A DNA stretch of 38,263 bases from CAZBWS01 sp964495705 (GTDB taxonomy: Bacteria > Pseudomonadota > Gammaproteobacteria > HTCC5015). Position 1 is the first letter of the stretch. Every line of letters begins with the position of its first letter. The position numbers and the translations under genes are program-made. This document shows positions 26,244 through 34,518 of this stretch, one piece after another. The notes below the pieces were generated by a model. That model was not told the origin of the DNA. It made no database searches and saw only the letters and a program-made list of their open reading frames with translations. The stretch spans positions 1-38,263 of the forward strand of contig CAZBWS010000012.1 in the NCBI GenBank assembly GCA_964495705.1. The letters are read 5' to 3'.

Positions 26244-26260
26244 ACAATGACTACCTTTTT
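26230..26260 (-). promoter_or_regulatory. Perfect 14-bp hairpin over the hflX start codon
   Basis: On the minus strand AAAAAGGTAGTCAT pairs perfectly with ATGACTACCTTTTT across the 3-base loop TGT. The second arm starts with the hflX ATG; the first arm contains AAGG, the only good Shine-Dalgarno candidate, 10 bases upstream. With GC-poor ends and a T5 tail it could also act as an hfq-hflX attenuator or terminator. Confidence 0.7.
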
Positions 26261-26290
26261 GGGTACTACATTTCTTACTTTAATCAAAGC

Positions 26291-26551
26291 TTATTCAGCA
26301 CTCTCTGCTGGAGCTTCGGCACCTTCTTCACCTGCAAAAGTGATGCGCACAGGACGTGCAGGCACAATTGTAGAGATGGCGTGCTTGTAAACCATTTGGT
26401 TTACACTGTTCTTTAGAAGAACAACAAATTGGTCAAAAGATTCGATCTGACCTTGTAACTTAATACCGTTTACTAAAAAGATTGAAACGGGAACGCGCTC
26501 TTTGCGCAAAGCATTCAAGAAGGGTTCTTGTAATTGCTGCCCTTTTGCCAT
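26291..26551 (-). CDS. hfq: RNA chaperone Hfq
   Basis: An 86-residue Sm-like hexameric protein. Sm1 is VSIFLVNGIKLQGQIESFDQFVVLL, and Sm2 contains QMVYKHAISTIVPAR with the YKHA motif of the proximal RNA-binding pore. The N-terminus MAKGQQLQEPFLNALRKERVPV is the standard one. The start is ATG 26551 with TTGGAG seven bases before it, rather than an in-frame codon 12 bases upstream. The acidic C-terminal tail (GEEGAEAPAESAE) is short, as in Pseudomonas-type Hfq. Confidence 0.98.
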   Translation of the reverse strand: MAKGQQLQEPFLNALRKERVPVSIFLVNGIKLQGQIESFDQFVVLLKNSVNQMVYKHAISTIVPARPVRITFAGEEGAEAPAESAE

Positions 26552-26730
26552 GGGTAACTCCAAATATATTAATTATGTTTTTAGGTTATCTACTATTGTA
26601 TTGCGGCTAACAACTGAACATCTACCGCGCAGATTTTTATCACCAGAACTTGCTTAGCTACAATACTGTAAACCAGCTCAACTAAGTTCTAGGTAGGGAT
26701 TCTAGCACGACATTCAAGGTTCAAATGCTT

Positions 26731-26755
26731 AAAAAATGTCATAAATAAGACATTT
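26731..26755 (-). terminator. AT-rich intrinsic terminator at the miaA stop
   Basis: On the minus strand AAATGTC and GACATTT pair around an 8-base AT loop and run into TTTTTT. The stem starts within the miaA stop codon. The ~180 bases from here to hfq hold no gene and must contain an hfq promoter, which I could not assign with confidence. Confidence 0.5.
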
Positions 26756-27692
26756 AGCCGTTTTTTACAAAATGAGACACATTCTCAAGTAGCTCCGACT
26801 GGTCCGAGTCAAAACAGTTCCACTGTTGCAGGCTTTTTTCCTTGCGCAACCACGTCATTTGACGCTTGGCCAGTTGACGCGTAGCAATAATTGCCCGTTC
26901 CCGCATTGCAGTTGAGCCCAATTCACCTTCAATATACTGCCAAGCTTGTCGATACCCTACACAGCGCATAGACGGCAAGTCTAAATGTAAATCACCCCGT
27001 TTATGCAGTTTACGCACCTCATTCACAAAGCCCTGCTCCAACATTTGGTCAAAACGTTGTGCTGCCAATTTACGATGACGCTCTCTATCGTCTGGAATCA
27101 GGCCTATTTTTAAATGCGGATAGGCTAGCTGGGAAGCCTTTTGTTCAGCATGAAAAGCTGACAAGGGTTTACCGCTCAAACGAAACACCTCAATAGCCCT
27201 CAGTAAGCGCTGGGGGTCATTTACATGGATTCTCTGTGCAGCTTCAGGGTCAAAGCTTGCAAGTTCATCATGCAATGCTTGCGCGCCCAGCTCTTGCAGT
27301 TGTAGCTCCAGATTGGCGCGCAACTCCGGTTGGGACGGAGGCATTTGTGCAATACCGTCTAGCAATGCGCGAAAGTACAGCATGGTCCCCCCCGCCAAGA
27401 TCGGCAGTTTTCCACGCCCCTGTATCTCCTCAATCAAGCCTAGGGCATCTGCGCGAAACTGCGCCGCAGAGTAGCTTTCCAGGGGATCACATAGATCAAT
27501 TAAATGATGCGGTGCTGCGGCCAACTCATTCCCATTGGGCTTCGCCGTGCCAATATCCATGCCCTTATAAACCAAGGCCGAATCAACACTAATAATCTCA
27601 CCATCAAAGCGCTGGGCGGCTTTGATTGCGAAGGCGGTTTTGCCTGTCGCCGTCGGCCCCATAACCATTAGTACGGGCTTTTTATCTGCCAT
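26754..27692 (-). CDS. miaA: tRNA dimethylallyltransferase MiaA
   Basis: A 312-residue enzyme that prenylates A37 of tRNAs reading UNN codons. Motifs in order are P-loop GPTATGKTAFA, DSALVYKGMDIGTAKP (with the catalytic Asp), HHLIDLCDP, and GGTMLYFRALLDG. The RQLAKRQMTWLRKE segment lies near the C-terminus. The ATG at 27692 is one base after the mutL TAA, so coupling to mutL is likely. A perfect copy of the dispersed 15-mer lies inside at 27113, encoding Leu-Ala-Tyr-Pro-His on the coding strand. Confidence 0.97.
   Translation of the reverse strand: MADKKPVLMVMGPTATGKTAFAIKAAQRFDGEIISVDSALVYKGMDIGTAKPNGNELAAAPHHLIDLCDPLESYSAAQFRADALGLIEEIQGRGKLPILAGGTMLYFRALLDGIAQMPPSQPELRANLELQLQELGAQALHDELASFDPEAAQRIHVNDPQRLLRAIEVFRLSGKPLSAFHAEQKASQLAYPHLKIGLIPDDRERHRKLAAQRFDQMLEQGFVNEVRKLHKRGDLHLDLPSMRCVGYRQAWQYIEGELGSTAMRERAIIATRQLAKRQMTWLRKEKSLQQWNCFDSDQSELLENVSHFVKNG
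27113..27127 (+). repeat. Dispersed motif, perfect 15-mer inside miaA
   Basis: AATGCGGATAGGCTA on the strand opposite miaA. On the coding strand it reads CTA GCC TAT CCG CAT (Leu-Ala-Tyr-Pro-His), the same residues that the copy at 37439 adds to the end of the alpha/beta hydrolase. Confidence 0.8.
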
Positions 27693-27693
27693 A

Positions 27694-29541
27694 TTATTGC
27701 CCACGCATAAACAATTTATCCAACTGGTCCACGGTCAGCTGCGTCCAAGTTGGGCGGCCATGATTACACTGGCCGCTGCGTTCAGTGGCTTCCATCTCAC
27801 GCAGTAGCGCGTTCATTTCTGGCAAACTCAGTTGGCGGTTGGCGCGCACCGAGCCATGGCAAGCCATGGTCGATAACACTTCATTAACCGCTTCTTTGAT
27901 ACGCTCCGAGCTGCCGTGGGCAATCAAATCTGCCAATACATCACGTACCAACGCCTCCGCATCGCCGTTGCCAAGCAACACAGGGATCTGACGAATTAAT
28001 AAAGACTCAGGGGCATTGCGGGTTAGCTCAAAACCCAACTGGGTAAAAGCTTGGGCAGATTGCTCCGCGATATCCGCTTCTTTTTCACTCACCGCAATAG
28101 CCGCTGGCACTAATAAAGGTTGAGCTTGAATCCCCTGCTGCTCATAGGCCACCTTTAATTTTTCGTAGGTGACCCTCTCATGTGCAGCATGGGTATCTAC
28201 AATGATCATGCCCTGCTGGTTTTGCGCAATCACATACAAGCCATGCAGCTGTGCCAATGCGTAACCTAAGGGGTGATCGTGGCCTTCTGCCTCCGCGACG
28301 GCATGAACCTGAGCCATTTGTACAGAGCTTACAGGGTAACTGCCGCGATCATTATTACCCGCAAAAACGCTTTGATAAGATGGCGACGGCTCATTGACCC
28401 CCATACCACCATCTTGTAAGCCCATCGGCGCCTGGGGCATAACACCCGTATTAAATGCGGATAGGCTGCCAGAACCACTATTTGATTGTCCCAGCTGATG
28501 TAGCTCTATATTGCGTGCGGCGCCCGCTTCATTGCTCCCCGCCTTAGTATCTGCTAACAATTTATTTAAGGTGCTAAATAAAAAGCTGTGCACCATGCGT
28601 GATTCGCGAAAGCGCACCTCATACTTAGTCGGGTGAGCATTCACGTCTACCAATTTAGGGTCGATATCTAAATGCAACACATAGGCGGGGTGGCGTCCGT
28701 GGTACATCACGTCTTGATAGCCTTGTTTAACCGCATGGGTCACTAGCTTATCGCGCACGATGCGTCCATTCACAAAGAAGTACTGTAAATCGGCTTGGCT
28801 GCGCGAAAAAGTCGGCAAGCCCACCCAGCCACGCAGCTTCAAACCCGCCGCCTCATGATCCACATAAAGACATTGCTCCATAAACGCCGGGCCACACAGA
28901 CTAGCTACACGCTTTTCCATCTCTTGACGATGATCTGCGGCGCGCAACTGAGTAACCACCTTGCCATTATTGCGCAGGGTAATACCTAGATGCGGTGTAC
29001 TCAAGGCAATCCGCTTCACCAAGGTGTCAATATGATTAAACTCCGTACGTTCGGTTTTCATGAATTTGCGCCGCGCTGGCACATTGAAAAACAAATCGCG
29101 GATTTCTATCGTCGTACCCTGAGGGTGAGAGGCGGGGGAGATATCGGGCAATTGCTCTGAGCCATCGGCCTTAATAGCCCAAGCCTGCTCCTCACCCTGC
29201 CCTTTAGAGGTCACTGTCAGCTGAGACACCGAGGCTATACTCGGCAAGGCCTCGCCACGGAAGCCCATAGTACGCACTGACTCCAAATCGTCCAAGCTGG
29301 CAATTTTACTAGTGGCATGGCGATCTAGTGCCAAAGGTAGCTCTTCACGACTCATACCACAGCCATTGTCACGAATACGGATTAGTTTTACGCCGCCCTG
29401 CTCTACATCAATCTCAACACGCGTCGCACCAGCGTCGATACTATTTTCCAGTAGTTCCTTTACTACTGATGACGGGCGTTCGATGACTTCACCAGCGGCA
29501 ATCTGGTTAACCAATTTAGGGGGGAGTTGTTTAATTCGCAT
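27694..29541 (-). CDS. mutL: DNA mismatch repair protein MutL, endonuclease type
   Basis: A 615-residue GHKL ATPase. The N-terminal ATP-binding motifs are VIERPSSVVKELLENSIDAGAT, RDNGCGM and TMGFRGEALPSIASV. The second domain contains the VNGRIVRDKLVTHAVKQGY segment. A Ser/Gly-rich linker (~340-400) leads to the C-terminal dimerisation domain. Residues 449-460 read DTHAAHERVTYE, matching the DxHA(x)2E(x)4E nickase motif of MutL proteins from species without MutH, and the C-terminus has CNHGRPTW, the partner zinc-site motif. E. coli MutL lacks this motif. The linker contains a copy of the dispersed motif (28454). It is coupled to miaA. Upstream, the usual amiC/tsaE genes are replaced by a diguanylate cyclase. 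Confidence 0.97.
   Translation of the reverse strand: MRIKQLPPKLVNQIAAGEVIERPSSVVKELLENSIDAGATRVEIDVEQGGVKLIRIRDNGCGMSREELPLALDRHATSKIASLDDLESVRTMGFRGEALPSIASVSQLTVTSKGQGEEQAWAIKADGSEQLPDISPASHPQGTTIEIRDLFFNVPARRKFMKTERTEFNHIDTLVKRIALSTPHLGITLRNNGKVVTQLRAADHRQEMEKRVASLCGPAFMEQCLYVDHEAAGLKLRGWVGLPTFSRSQADLQYFFVNGRIVRDKLVTHAVKQGYQDVMYHGRHPAYVLHLDIDPKLVDVNAHPTKYEVRFRESRMVHSFLFSTLNKLLADTKAGSNEAGAARNIELHQLGQSNSGSGSLSAFNTGVMPQAPMGLQDGGMGVNEPSPSYQSVFAGNNDRGSYPVSSVQMAQVHAVAEAEGHDHPLGYALAQLHGLYVIAQNQQGMIIVDTHAAHERVTYEKLKVAYEQQGIQAQPLLVPAAIAVSEKEADIAEQSAQAFTQLGFELTRNAPESLLIRQIPVLLGNGDAEALVRDVLADLIAHGSSERIKEAVNEVLSTMACHGSVRANRQLSLPEMNALLREMEATERSGQCNHGRPTWTQLTVDQLDKLFMRGQ
28454..28467 (+). repeat. Dispersed motif copy in the mutL linker
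   Basis: AATGCGGATAGGCT, 14 of 15 consensus bases (final A replaced by G), in the codons of the variable linker of MutL (Ser-Leu-Ser-Ala-Phe), a place that tolerates sequence insertion. Confidence 0.75.
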
Positions 29542-29564
29542 GACGGGATTCTAAACGAAAACCT

Positions 29565-30539
29565 CTAATTCTCCACGTTCTTACTTAAAACACTACAATT
29601 TCGACCATTGCCCTTTGCCTCATATAATGCAGAATCAGCACAAGCGATTGCCACATCTAAGCCTTTTTTACCCAAATAAGCTGCACCTCCCACACTAATG
29701 GTAATGGAGCAAGCATCCTCAAAAAACTCTTTTTCAATTAAACCTCTTAGTACCTCCGCTAGACTCTCGGCCTCCCTCAAGACCAGCCCAGGAAATACCA
29801 TCAAGAACTCTTCGCCACCGTATCGAAAGCAAAAATCACCTTTTCGCGTACGAGATTGAAGTACAGATGCAACTCTGCTAATAACCTTATCACCATAATC
29901 ATGTCCATACTGATCATTAACCTTTTTAAACAAGTCAATATCAATCATAAAGACACAGCCACCTTCACTCAAGAGCTCTGAAAACATAAACACATCAGCA
30001 TAATAGTGCCGGTTAAACAAACCCGTTAACTTATCTGTATAGGCTTTATTTTGGAGCGCAAATATGTCTTTTATAGATTTCCCATGAAAGAAATAGACTA
30101 AAAAAACAATAATAATCGAAATCAATGAATTTTTTATATTGAGCAACATATCTACTTGTCCTTTCAATTGAAAAAAGCAAGCAATCACAATAAAAACGCC
30201 CCATAAAAACCCATATATACTAGGGAAAATAAAGCCTAAAAAAACCAAGTATAAAATAGACCAAAAAGCAACATCCTGCCCCTGGTGTTTGACTAAAATC
30301 GTTAATACAACACCAAGAGATGTATACGCGAAAACATAGACTTTTATTGTTCTTTCAATAGAGTTACTAAAACAAGTAAACGCCAAACATGACACTAGAA
30401 GCAACAGTGCAACTAAGCCAATTTTTGCGACATATAGCATTCCGGATGAATAGTTTTCAACTATAAAAAAAGCAATTAAGGTGGCTATAAGAAATAAACA
30501 AAAATTTATTTTTATTTTAATGTCAGACTGTGTAAACAT
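29565..30539 (-). CDS. Membrane-bound diguanylate cyclase (GGDEF)
   Basis: A 324-residue protein. Five or six hydrophobic helices in the first ~155 residues form an unclassified membrane sensor, followed by a GGDEF domain starting DKLTGLFNRHYY. The active-site loop is GGEEF (241-245), which is functional in known cyclases. An inhibitory I-site RxxD (RKGD, 232-235) sits at the correct distance, implying product inhibition. It converts two GTP into cyclic di-GMP. Base composition is clearly more AT-rich than mutL downstream, suggesting horizontal acquisition. It ends 23 bases before mutL on the same strand, so read-through into mutL is possible. The PilZ protein at 14361 is a candidate receptor in trans. 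Confidence 0.92.
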   Translation of the reverse strand: MFTQSDIKIKINFCLFLIATLIAFFIVENYSSGMLYVAKIGLVALLLLVSCLAFTCFSNSIERTIKVYVFAYTSLGVVLTILVKHQGQDVAFWSILYLVFLGFIFPSIYGFLWGVFIVIACFFQLKGQVDMLLNIKNSLISIIIVFLVYFFHGKSIKDIFALQNKAYTDKLTGLFNRHYYADVFMFSELLSEGGCVFMIDIDLFKKVNDQYGHDYGDKVISRVASVLQSRTRKGDFCFRYGGEEFLMVFPGLVLREAESLAEVLRGLIEKEFFEDACSITISVGGAAYLGKKGLDVAIACADSALYEAKGNGRNCSVLSKNVEN

Positions 30540-30595
30540 GAGTTTAGATGTATGCTGAGTAGCTAGCTATTCAGCAACACCCTCCTATTAAAAGA

Positions 30596-32062
30596 TCAAT
30601 CAACGTTATGGTTTTCATGCCAATATGTATTAACAGGGGCTATTCTCAACTCCGTCTTAGAGTGGTGACTCGCCAAAGCATTTTTCAAAAGTTTAACACC
30701 TTCAGTATAGATACCTGAACTTCCCCCAAAGAACTTATTTTCGGCTTCTGTGAACTGAGAGTCCCAGTGTGTGGGGATCATGCGCTTAGCCTCACTAGGC
30801 ATAACCCAATCTGACACAAAAGGCCCCACCCCTTGCTCCCAGTTCTCTATGCTCCCCCCTGCTGAATAAAAAATGGTATCTATTTTTACATGCTGACCAG
30901 CTGAATCAAACAAAGGATCTGTATATAAAATTTCTCCGCCTAAATAGATCAAATAATTCCCTTTCGGGTGTGATATTAAGGCGGTATAAGCATCTCCTTC
31001 TTTAAAATCTTGTAGCGTCCAATCAAGTGCAATAGGAGCATTTATATGCTCGCCTCGACCTATCAAGCCATCAGCAATACGCTGTATAGGGGCATGTCGA
31101 GTTTTCATGAGACTAATTTTAAAACTTCCGACTTCATGCACACGATTTTGAAACCCGCTATCAGGCTCACCAGAAAAAAACTCATCAAAGTAAGACTCAT
31201 CTCGATGTCGAGACACAGCGTAACCTCTCACTATATTCCTGACTGATTCATCGCTTATTAGGTGCACGGTATTATCCGAAGATTTAATTCTATCTAAAAT
31301 ATAGGGAACATCCATAGCGTGGTCGTGATGGGCGTGCATAGTAATAATTGCATCTAATGCTCCACTTTTAGAACCAGCACCTGTCCAGTTAAAATTATCG
31401 ATTACACTATTAAGAATTTCAGTATTAGGCCGATTTCTTCTTCCAATTAGCTTAAGGATACTCGGCCTTGTAAAAAAGCCATCAATGAGCAGCCGTGTTT
31501 CCCCGTCTTCAAAGAGTAATGTTGACGTACCAAAATTAGTTATTTTTATGCCTTTATCTTTATTATTTGGTGAGTTTGGTAGATTATTAACTAATGCATT
31601 TTTGCCGCCCAAACCTGAGACCAAGTCTCTAATATCATCCCCGTCCTTTTTAAATTCAAGTAAAAATTCACTCGTGTCTACAGTGATTCTTTTTTTGCCA
31701 AAATCAGGTGTTAAAACAAAGTTTCCGCTTTTTCTATATACACGTCCATATTTAGAACTCGCCATGGCAACCGTACAACCAACGCTACCAGAACCTGACC
31801 CGCGCCAGCTATTTGTATAGCCTCGATTAAGTGCTTTAACATTTGCTGCAGGGTTGCGTAGCCATTGGAATTTACGAGGCGAAGCCTCTCTGCGAGTAAA
31901 CTCACGACTATGACCATCTTCACCATACGCCAAAGTATATGAAGCCACTTCCCCGTCAACTTTGTTGTCAGCGGTAGAGCAATTAGAAGGTCGGCCTCCA
32001 GAAGCATAAAGATTGAAAGAACAAGCAAACGTAATAATAAATACTGTACATCTTAACAACAT
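30596..32062 (-). CDS. Secreted metallo-beta-lactamase-fold hydrolase
   Basis: A 488-residue protein with a Sec signal peptide (MLLRCTVFIITFACSFNLYAS). An N-terminal ~150-residue region of unknown fold contains two cysteines likely to form a disulfide. The MBL domain begins near KITNFGTSTLLFEDGETRLLIDGFF. The metal motif HAHHDHA is at 243-249. Further candidate ligands are in TRHAPI and, near the end, PTHWDS. The arrangement resembles the UlaG/RomA-like or phospholipase-D-like (NAPE-PLD) branch of the superfamily, but the substrate cannot be told from the sequence. It is divergent from the AraC-type regulator at 32287, a plausible regulator. AT-rich codon use, as in the neighbouring cyclase. 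Confidence 0.8.
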   Translation of the reverse strand: MLLRCTVFIITFACSFNLYASGGRPSNCSTADNKVDGEVASYTLAYGEDGHSREFTRREASPRKFQWLRNPAANVKALNRGYTNSWRGSGSGSVGCTVAMASSKYGRVYRKSGNFVLTPDFGKKRITVDTSEFLLEFKKDGDDIRDLVSGLGGKNALVNNLPNSPNNKDKGIKITNFGTSTLLFEDGETRLLIDGFFTRPSILKLIGRRNRPNTEILNSVIDNFNWTGAGSKSGALDAIITMHAHHDHAMDVPYILDRIKSSDNTVHLISDESVRNIVRGYAVSRHRDESYFDEFFSGEPDSGFQNRVHEVGSFKISLMKTRHAPIQRIADGLIGRGEHINAPIALDWTLQDFKEGDAYTALISHPKGNYLIYLGGEILYTDPLFDSAGQHVKIDTIFYSAGGSIENWEQGVGPFVSDWVMPSEAKRMIPTHWDSQFTEAENKFFGGSSGIYTEGVKLLKNALASHHSKTELRIAPVNTYWHENHNVD

Positions 32063-32218
32063 AAATCACCCACTCATTGAACTAATTGAATCACTTGGGT
32101 TAATATCCTCTTGTAGAAGCAATAACTCAACTATCGATAAAATGTGTCAAGTAAAAATGTCAAATACTCTTTCTATCTAGCTATACACTTGAAGAAACCT
32201 AAAAAAGGCAAAATAACT
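32063..32218. promoter_or_regulatory. Divergent promoter region, hydrolase and AraC regulator
   Basis: An AT-rich 156-base space between the divergent MBL gene and the leader ORF/AraC gene. I see no definite inverted repeat or consensus promoter. AraC-family half-sites, if present, cannot be called by eye. Confidence 0.4.
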
Positions 32219-32290
32219 ATGAGTATAAAAAACTCACTATATCATCTAGAGCCACTTGGCTTTGGTGGCACCCTGAAAAATCATCTATGA
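32219..32290 (+). CDS. Possible 23-codon leader ORF overlapping the AraC start
   Basis: ATG at 32219 opens a 23-residue frame (begins MSIKNSLYHLEPLGF, ends TLKNHL) whose TGA overlaps the AraC ATG as ATGA. An AAAAAAGG stretch 11 bases upstream may be its ribosome binding site, while the AraC start has no Shine-Dalgarno of its own. This favours translational coupling, with the small ORF as a leader peptide. No homologue is known to me; it could also be a chance frame. Confidence 0.4.
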   Translation: MSIKNSLYHLEPLGFGGTLKNHL

Positions 32291-33297
32291 AATTCACTTG
32301 TTCGAATCTTTTAATCTTGTCCTTAAAGCAGTATTTATCTAGTCAGGGAATTGACTTTTCCGATGTATTAAAAATGGCAAATTACCAGAGTTACTCTACC
32401 CGTCAAACTAGGGTGCCCATAGAAAAATATTTTGATCTATTTGAAGCGGCTCATAAAATAACAAAAGACAATGACCTTGGCATACACTATGGCGAAAGTA
32501 TTAAGTTGGGTTCGCTGGGTGATTTTGGTATCGGCATAGCATCAAACCTCTCTACTATCGGCCTACTCGATTTTGTTAAAAAGCATATTTCAATTCTCTC
32601 CAGTGACTTAATATTTAGCTATAAAATAAGCCAAGAGGAGTGCATTATGTCTGTCACATCTCTCATTCCTCAAACAATTCGCCCTAGGCATAACAATGAA
32701 TGTGGCTGGGTGATTGCTTTAAACCTTGCGCAACGCTTGCTTAGCTACAACGACGAAAACATAGAAATAAAAAAAGTGCTATTTAGCCATGAAAGGCCAA
32801 ACGACGTATCTGAATCTATCAGGGTATTTGGCGAAAATATTGAATACTCTACCCACGAAGACTCTATAGTCGTAAACTCTAAATTTGTCTTAAACAATGC
32901 AAAATTTGATGCGGGAAACTTAAGCAGCGTCGTCAATTTCCAGCTTGATAACCCTGTTCAATTAGATGGGCAATATGGCGATTTTATTGCCAATGTAAAA
33001 AGAGTCATAATTAAAAACATTAGTACTAATAAAATAAAAGCAAAAGATATTGCGACTGATTTAGACGTAAAAGTATCTTTATTAAACCAAATATTAAAAT
33101 CTGAAAATTTAAAGCTAAGAAATTTAATTAATGAAACTCGATATGAACTTGCTATCAACCAGCTTTCCAAGTCTGATATGAGCATACAGCAAATATCCAA
33201 CTTTCTCGGTTATTCTGAACAAAGCGCATTCCATAGAGCCTTCAAATCATGGACAGGAAAATCACCTAGTGATTTTCAACATAAATACAAAAAATAA
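32287..33297 (+). CDS. AraC-family regulator (Arabinose_bd-like N-terminus)
   Basis: A 336-residue regulator. Residues ~15-200 match the OruR/ToxR-like ligand domain (VPIEKYFDLFEAAHKITKDNDLGIHYGESIKLGSLGDFGIGIASN). The C-terminal ~100 residues are a double helix-turn-helix of AraC type, ending with the signature SMQQISNFLGYSEQSAFHRAFKSWTGKSPSDF-like segment. AT-rich like the neighbouring MBL gene and divergent from it, which makes that gene the likely target. Its start overlaps the stop of a 23-codon ORF. Confidence 0.92.
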   Translation: MKFTCSNLLILSLKQYLSSQGIDFSDVLKMANYQSYSTRQTRVPIEKYFDLFEAAHKITKDNDLGIHYGESIKLGSLGDFGIGIASNLSTIGLLDFVKKHISILSSDLIFSYKISQEECIMSVTSLIPQTIRPRHNNECGWVIALNLAQRLLSYNDENIEIKKVLFSHERPNDVSESIRVFGENIEYSTHEDSIVVNSKFVLNNAKFDAGNLSSVVNFQLDNPVQLDGQYGDFIANVKRVIIKNISTNKIKAKDIATDLDVKVSLLNQILKSENLKLRNLINETRYELAINQLSKSDMSIQQISNFLGYSEQSAFHRAFKSWTGKSPSDFQHKYKK

Positions 33298-33333
33298 CCA
33301 AGTGATATAACCAGTCACTACACTATAAGTAAT

Positions 33334-34392
33334 TCAAGCGTTACTGCGCAAACGCTGACGGTACTCGCTAGGAGAGAGTTCGGCCCAGCCCTTAAAGGCC
33401 TTGTTGAAGTTACTGGCATTACTGTAACCCAGCTCTTCCGCGACCTTTTCCATGCTGCTATCGGTGACCTCTAATAAATGAATGGCCTTGCGAAAACGCT
33501 CCGAGTCTTTGATTTTTTGATAGGTCGTTCCCGCGTCATGTAGTTTGCGCTTTAGCGTTCGCGCCGACATATGCAGGCCGTCTGCCACATTATCGATTGT
33601 AGGCAAACGTCCAATAGCATCTCTAATTTGCCCGCGCACCATAGCCGCCACATCCGTTTTCACCCCTAGACGAATCATCTCCGCTTCACATTCCGCCTGT
33701 GCCACGCTAGCCAGCTCAGGATTAGCATGAGGCAGCGGCTCAGTCAGCAAGCTCAACGGCAGACGCATTTCGTTTACCATGGCATTAAAATTCAACTCCA
33801 AGCCTGGGGATAAGGCGCTAGAAGGTATTTCACCCATCGATTCAAAGCTCAAATTAATTTGCGTATTCACCACTTCTTCCTGCTTGCCCGCTAACCAGCG
33901 GCCCAGGGACTCAATGTTAATAAAGGTAGTGATGGCGTGAAACCTTGCAAGCGCTTGATCAACAACATCACCTGAAGGACGTAAACGCAAACTGGCATAC
34001 TCTTCTTTTATAAGCAGCTCAAACTCTTCCCCACCGCCGGTACGGGTATTGATGTACTGTACCAGCAAACCTGCAGCCTCCATCAAATTAGAGCTGCTTT
34101 GCGCCGCAAAACCCAACATTCCGTGTTTAGATATAGAGAGACGTTTGCCATATTCAATGGCAAATAGCGGGTCAGGAAAATACGCTAAGACATTAAAGAT
34201 GACTCGTTCAAACGCATGGTGACCGATACGCGATTGGGGCTGAATCAGTGCGCTTAAAGGCAAGCCCGTGTTGGCTAAAAAGGCCTGTGGCGACATCCCT
34301 CTCTCCGCAGTAAATTCTTGCAGGGCAATTAAATACTCTGCCGCGACTGCAAATTCACCCTCACCTAATTTATTTAGATTATCTGTCGTCAT
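33334..34392 (-). CDS. AraC-family regulator of the adjacent lipid-type operon
   Basis: A 352-residue regulator with an Arabinose_bd-type N-terminal domain (FERVIFNVLAYFPDPLFAIEYGKRLSISKHGMLGFAAQSS) and a C-terminal AraC DNA-binding domain (MSARTLKRKLHDAGTTYQKIKD, then MEKVAEELGYSNASNFNKAFKGW). The frame extends to 34440, but the ATG at 34392 gives a more usual N-terminus. Base composition is normal for the chromosome, unlike the AraC protein at 32287, so the two are not recent duplicates. It is divergent from the PF10118-SDR-hydrolase genes, which it probably controls. Confidence 0.92.
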   Translation of the reverse strand: MTTDNLNKLGEGEFAVAAEYLIALQEFTAERGMSPQAFLANTGLPLSALIQPQSRIGHHAFERVIFNVLAYFPDPLFAIEYGKRLSISKHGMLGFAAQSSSNLMEAAGLLVQYINTRTGGGEEFELLIKEEYASLRLRPSGDVVDQALARFHAITTFINIESLGRWLAGKQEEVVNTQINLSFESMGEIPSSALSPGLELNFNAMVNEMRLPLSLLTEPLPHANPELASVAQAECEAEMIRLGVKTDVAAMVRGQIRDAIGRLPTIDNVADGLHMSARTLKRKLHDAGTTYQKIKDSERFRKAIHLLEVTDSSMEKVAEELGYSNASNFNKAFKGWAELSPSEYRQRLRSNA

Positions 34393-34518
34393 TTTCACAC
34401 TCGATAAGTGGCCCCAAATCACCACAACTATGTCACCCACTAACCTGTTTGGGAAGGGTAAATAGCGCGATTATTTGAACATAGTTTCAACAGCATAGCT
34501 TCCAGAGAGGATAGTAAA

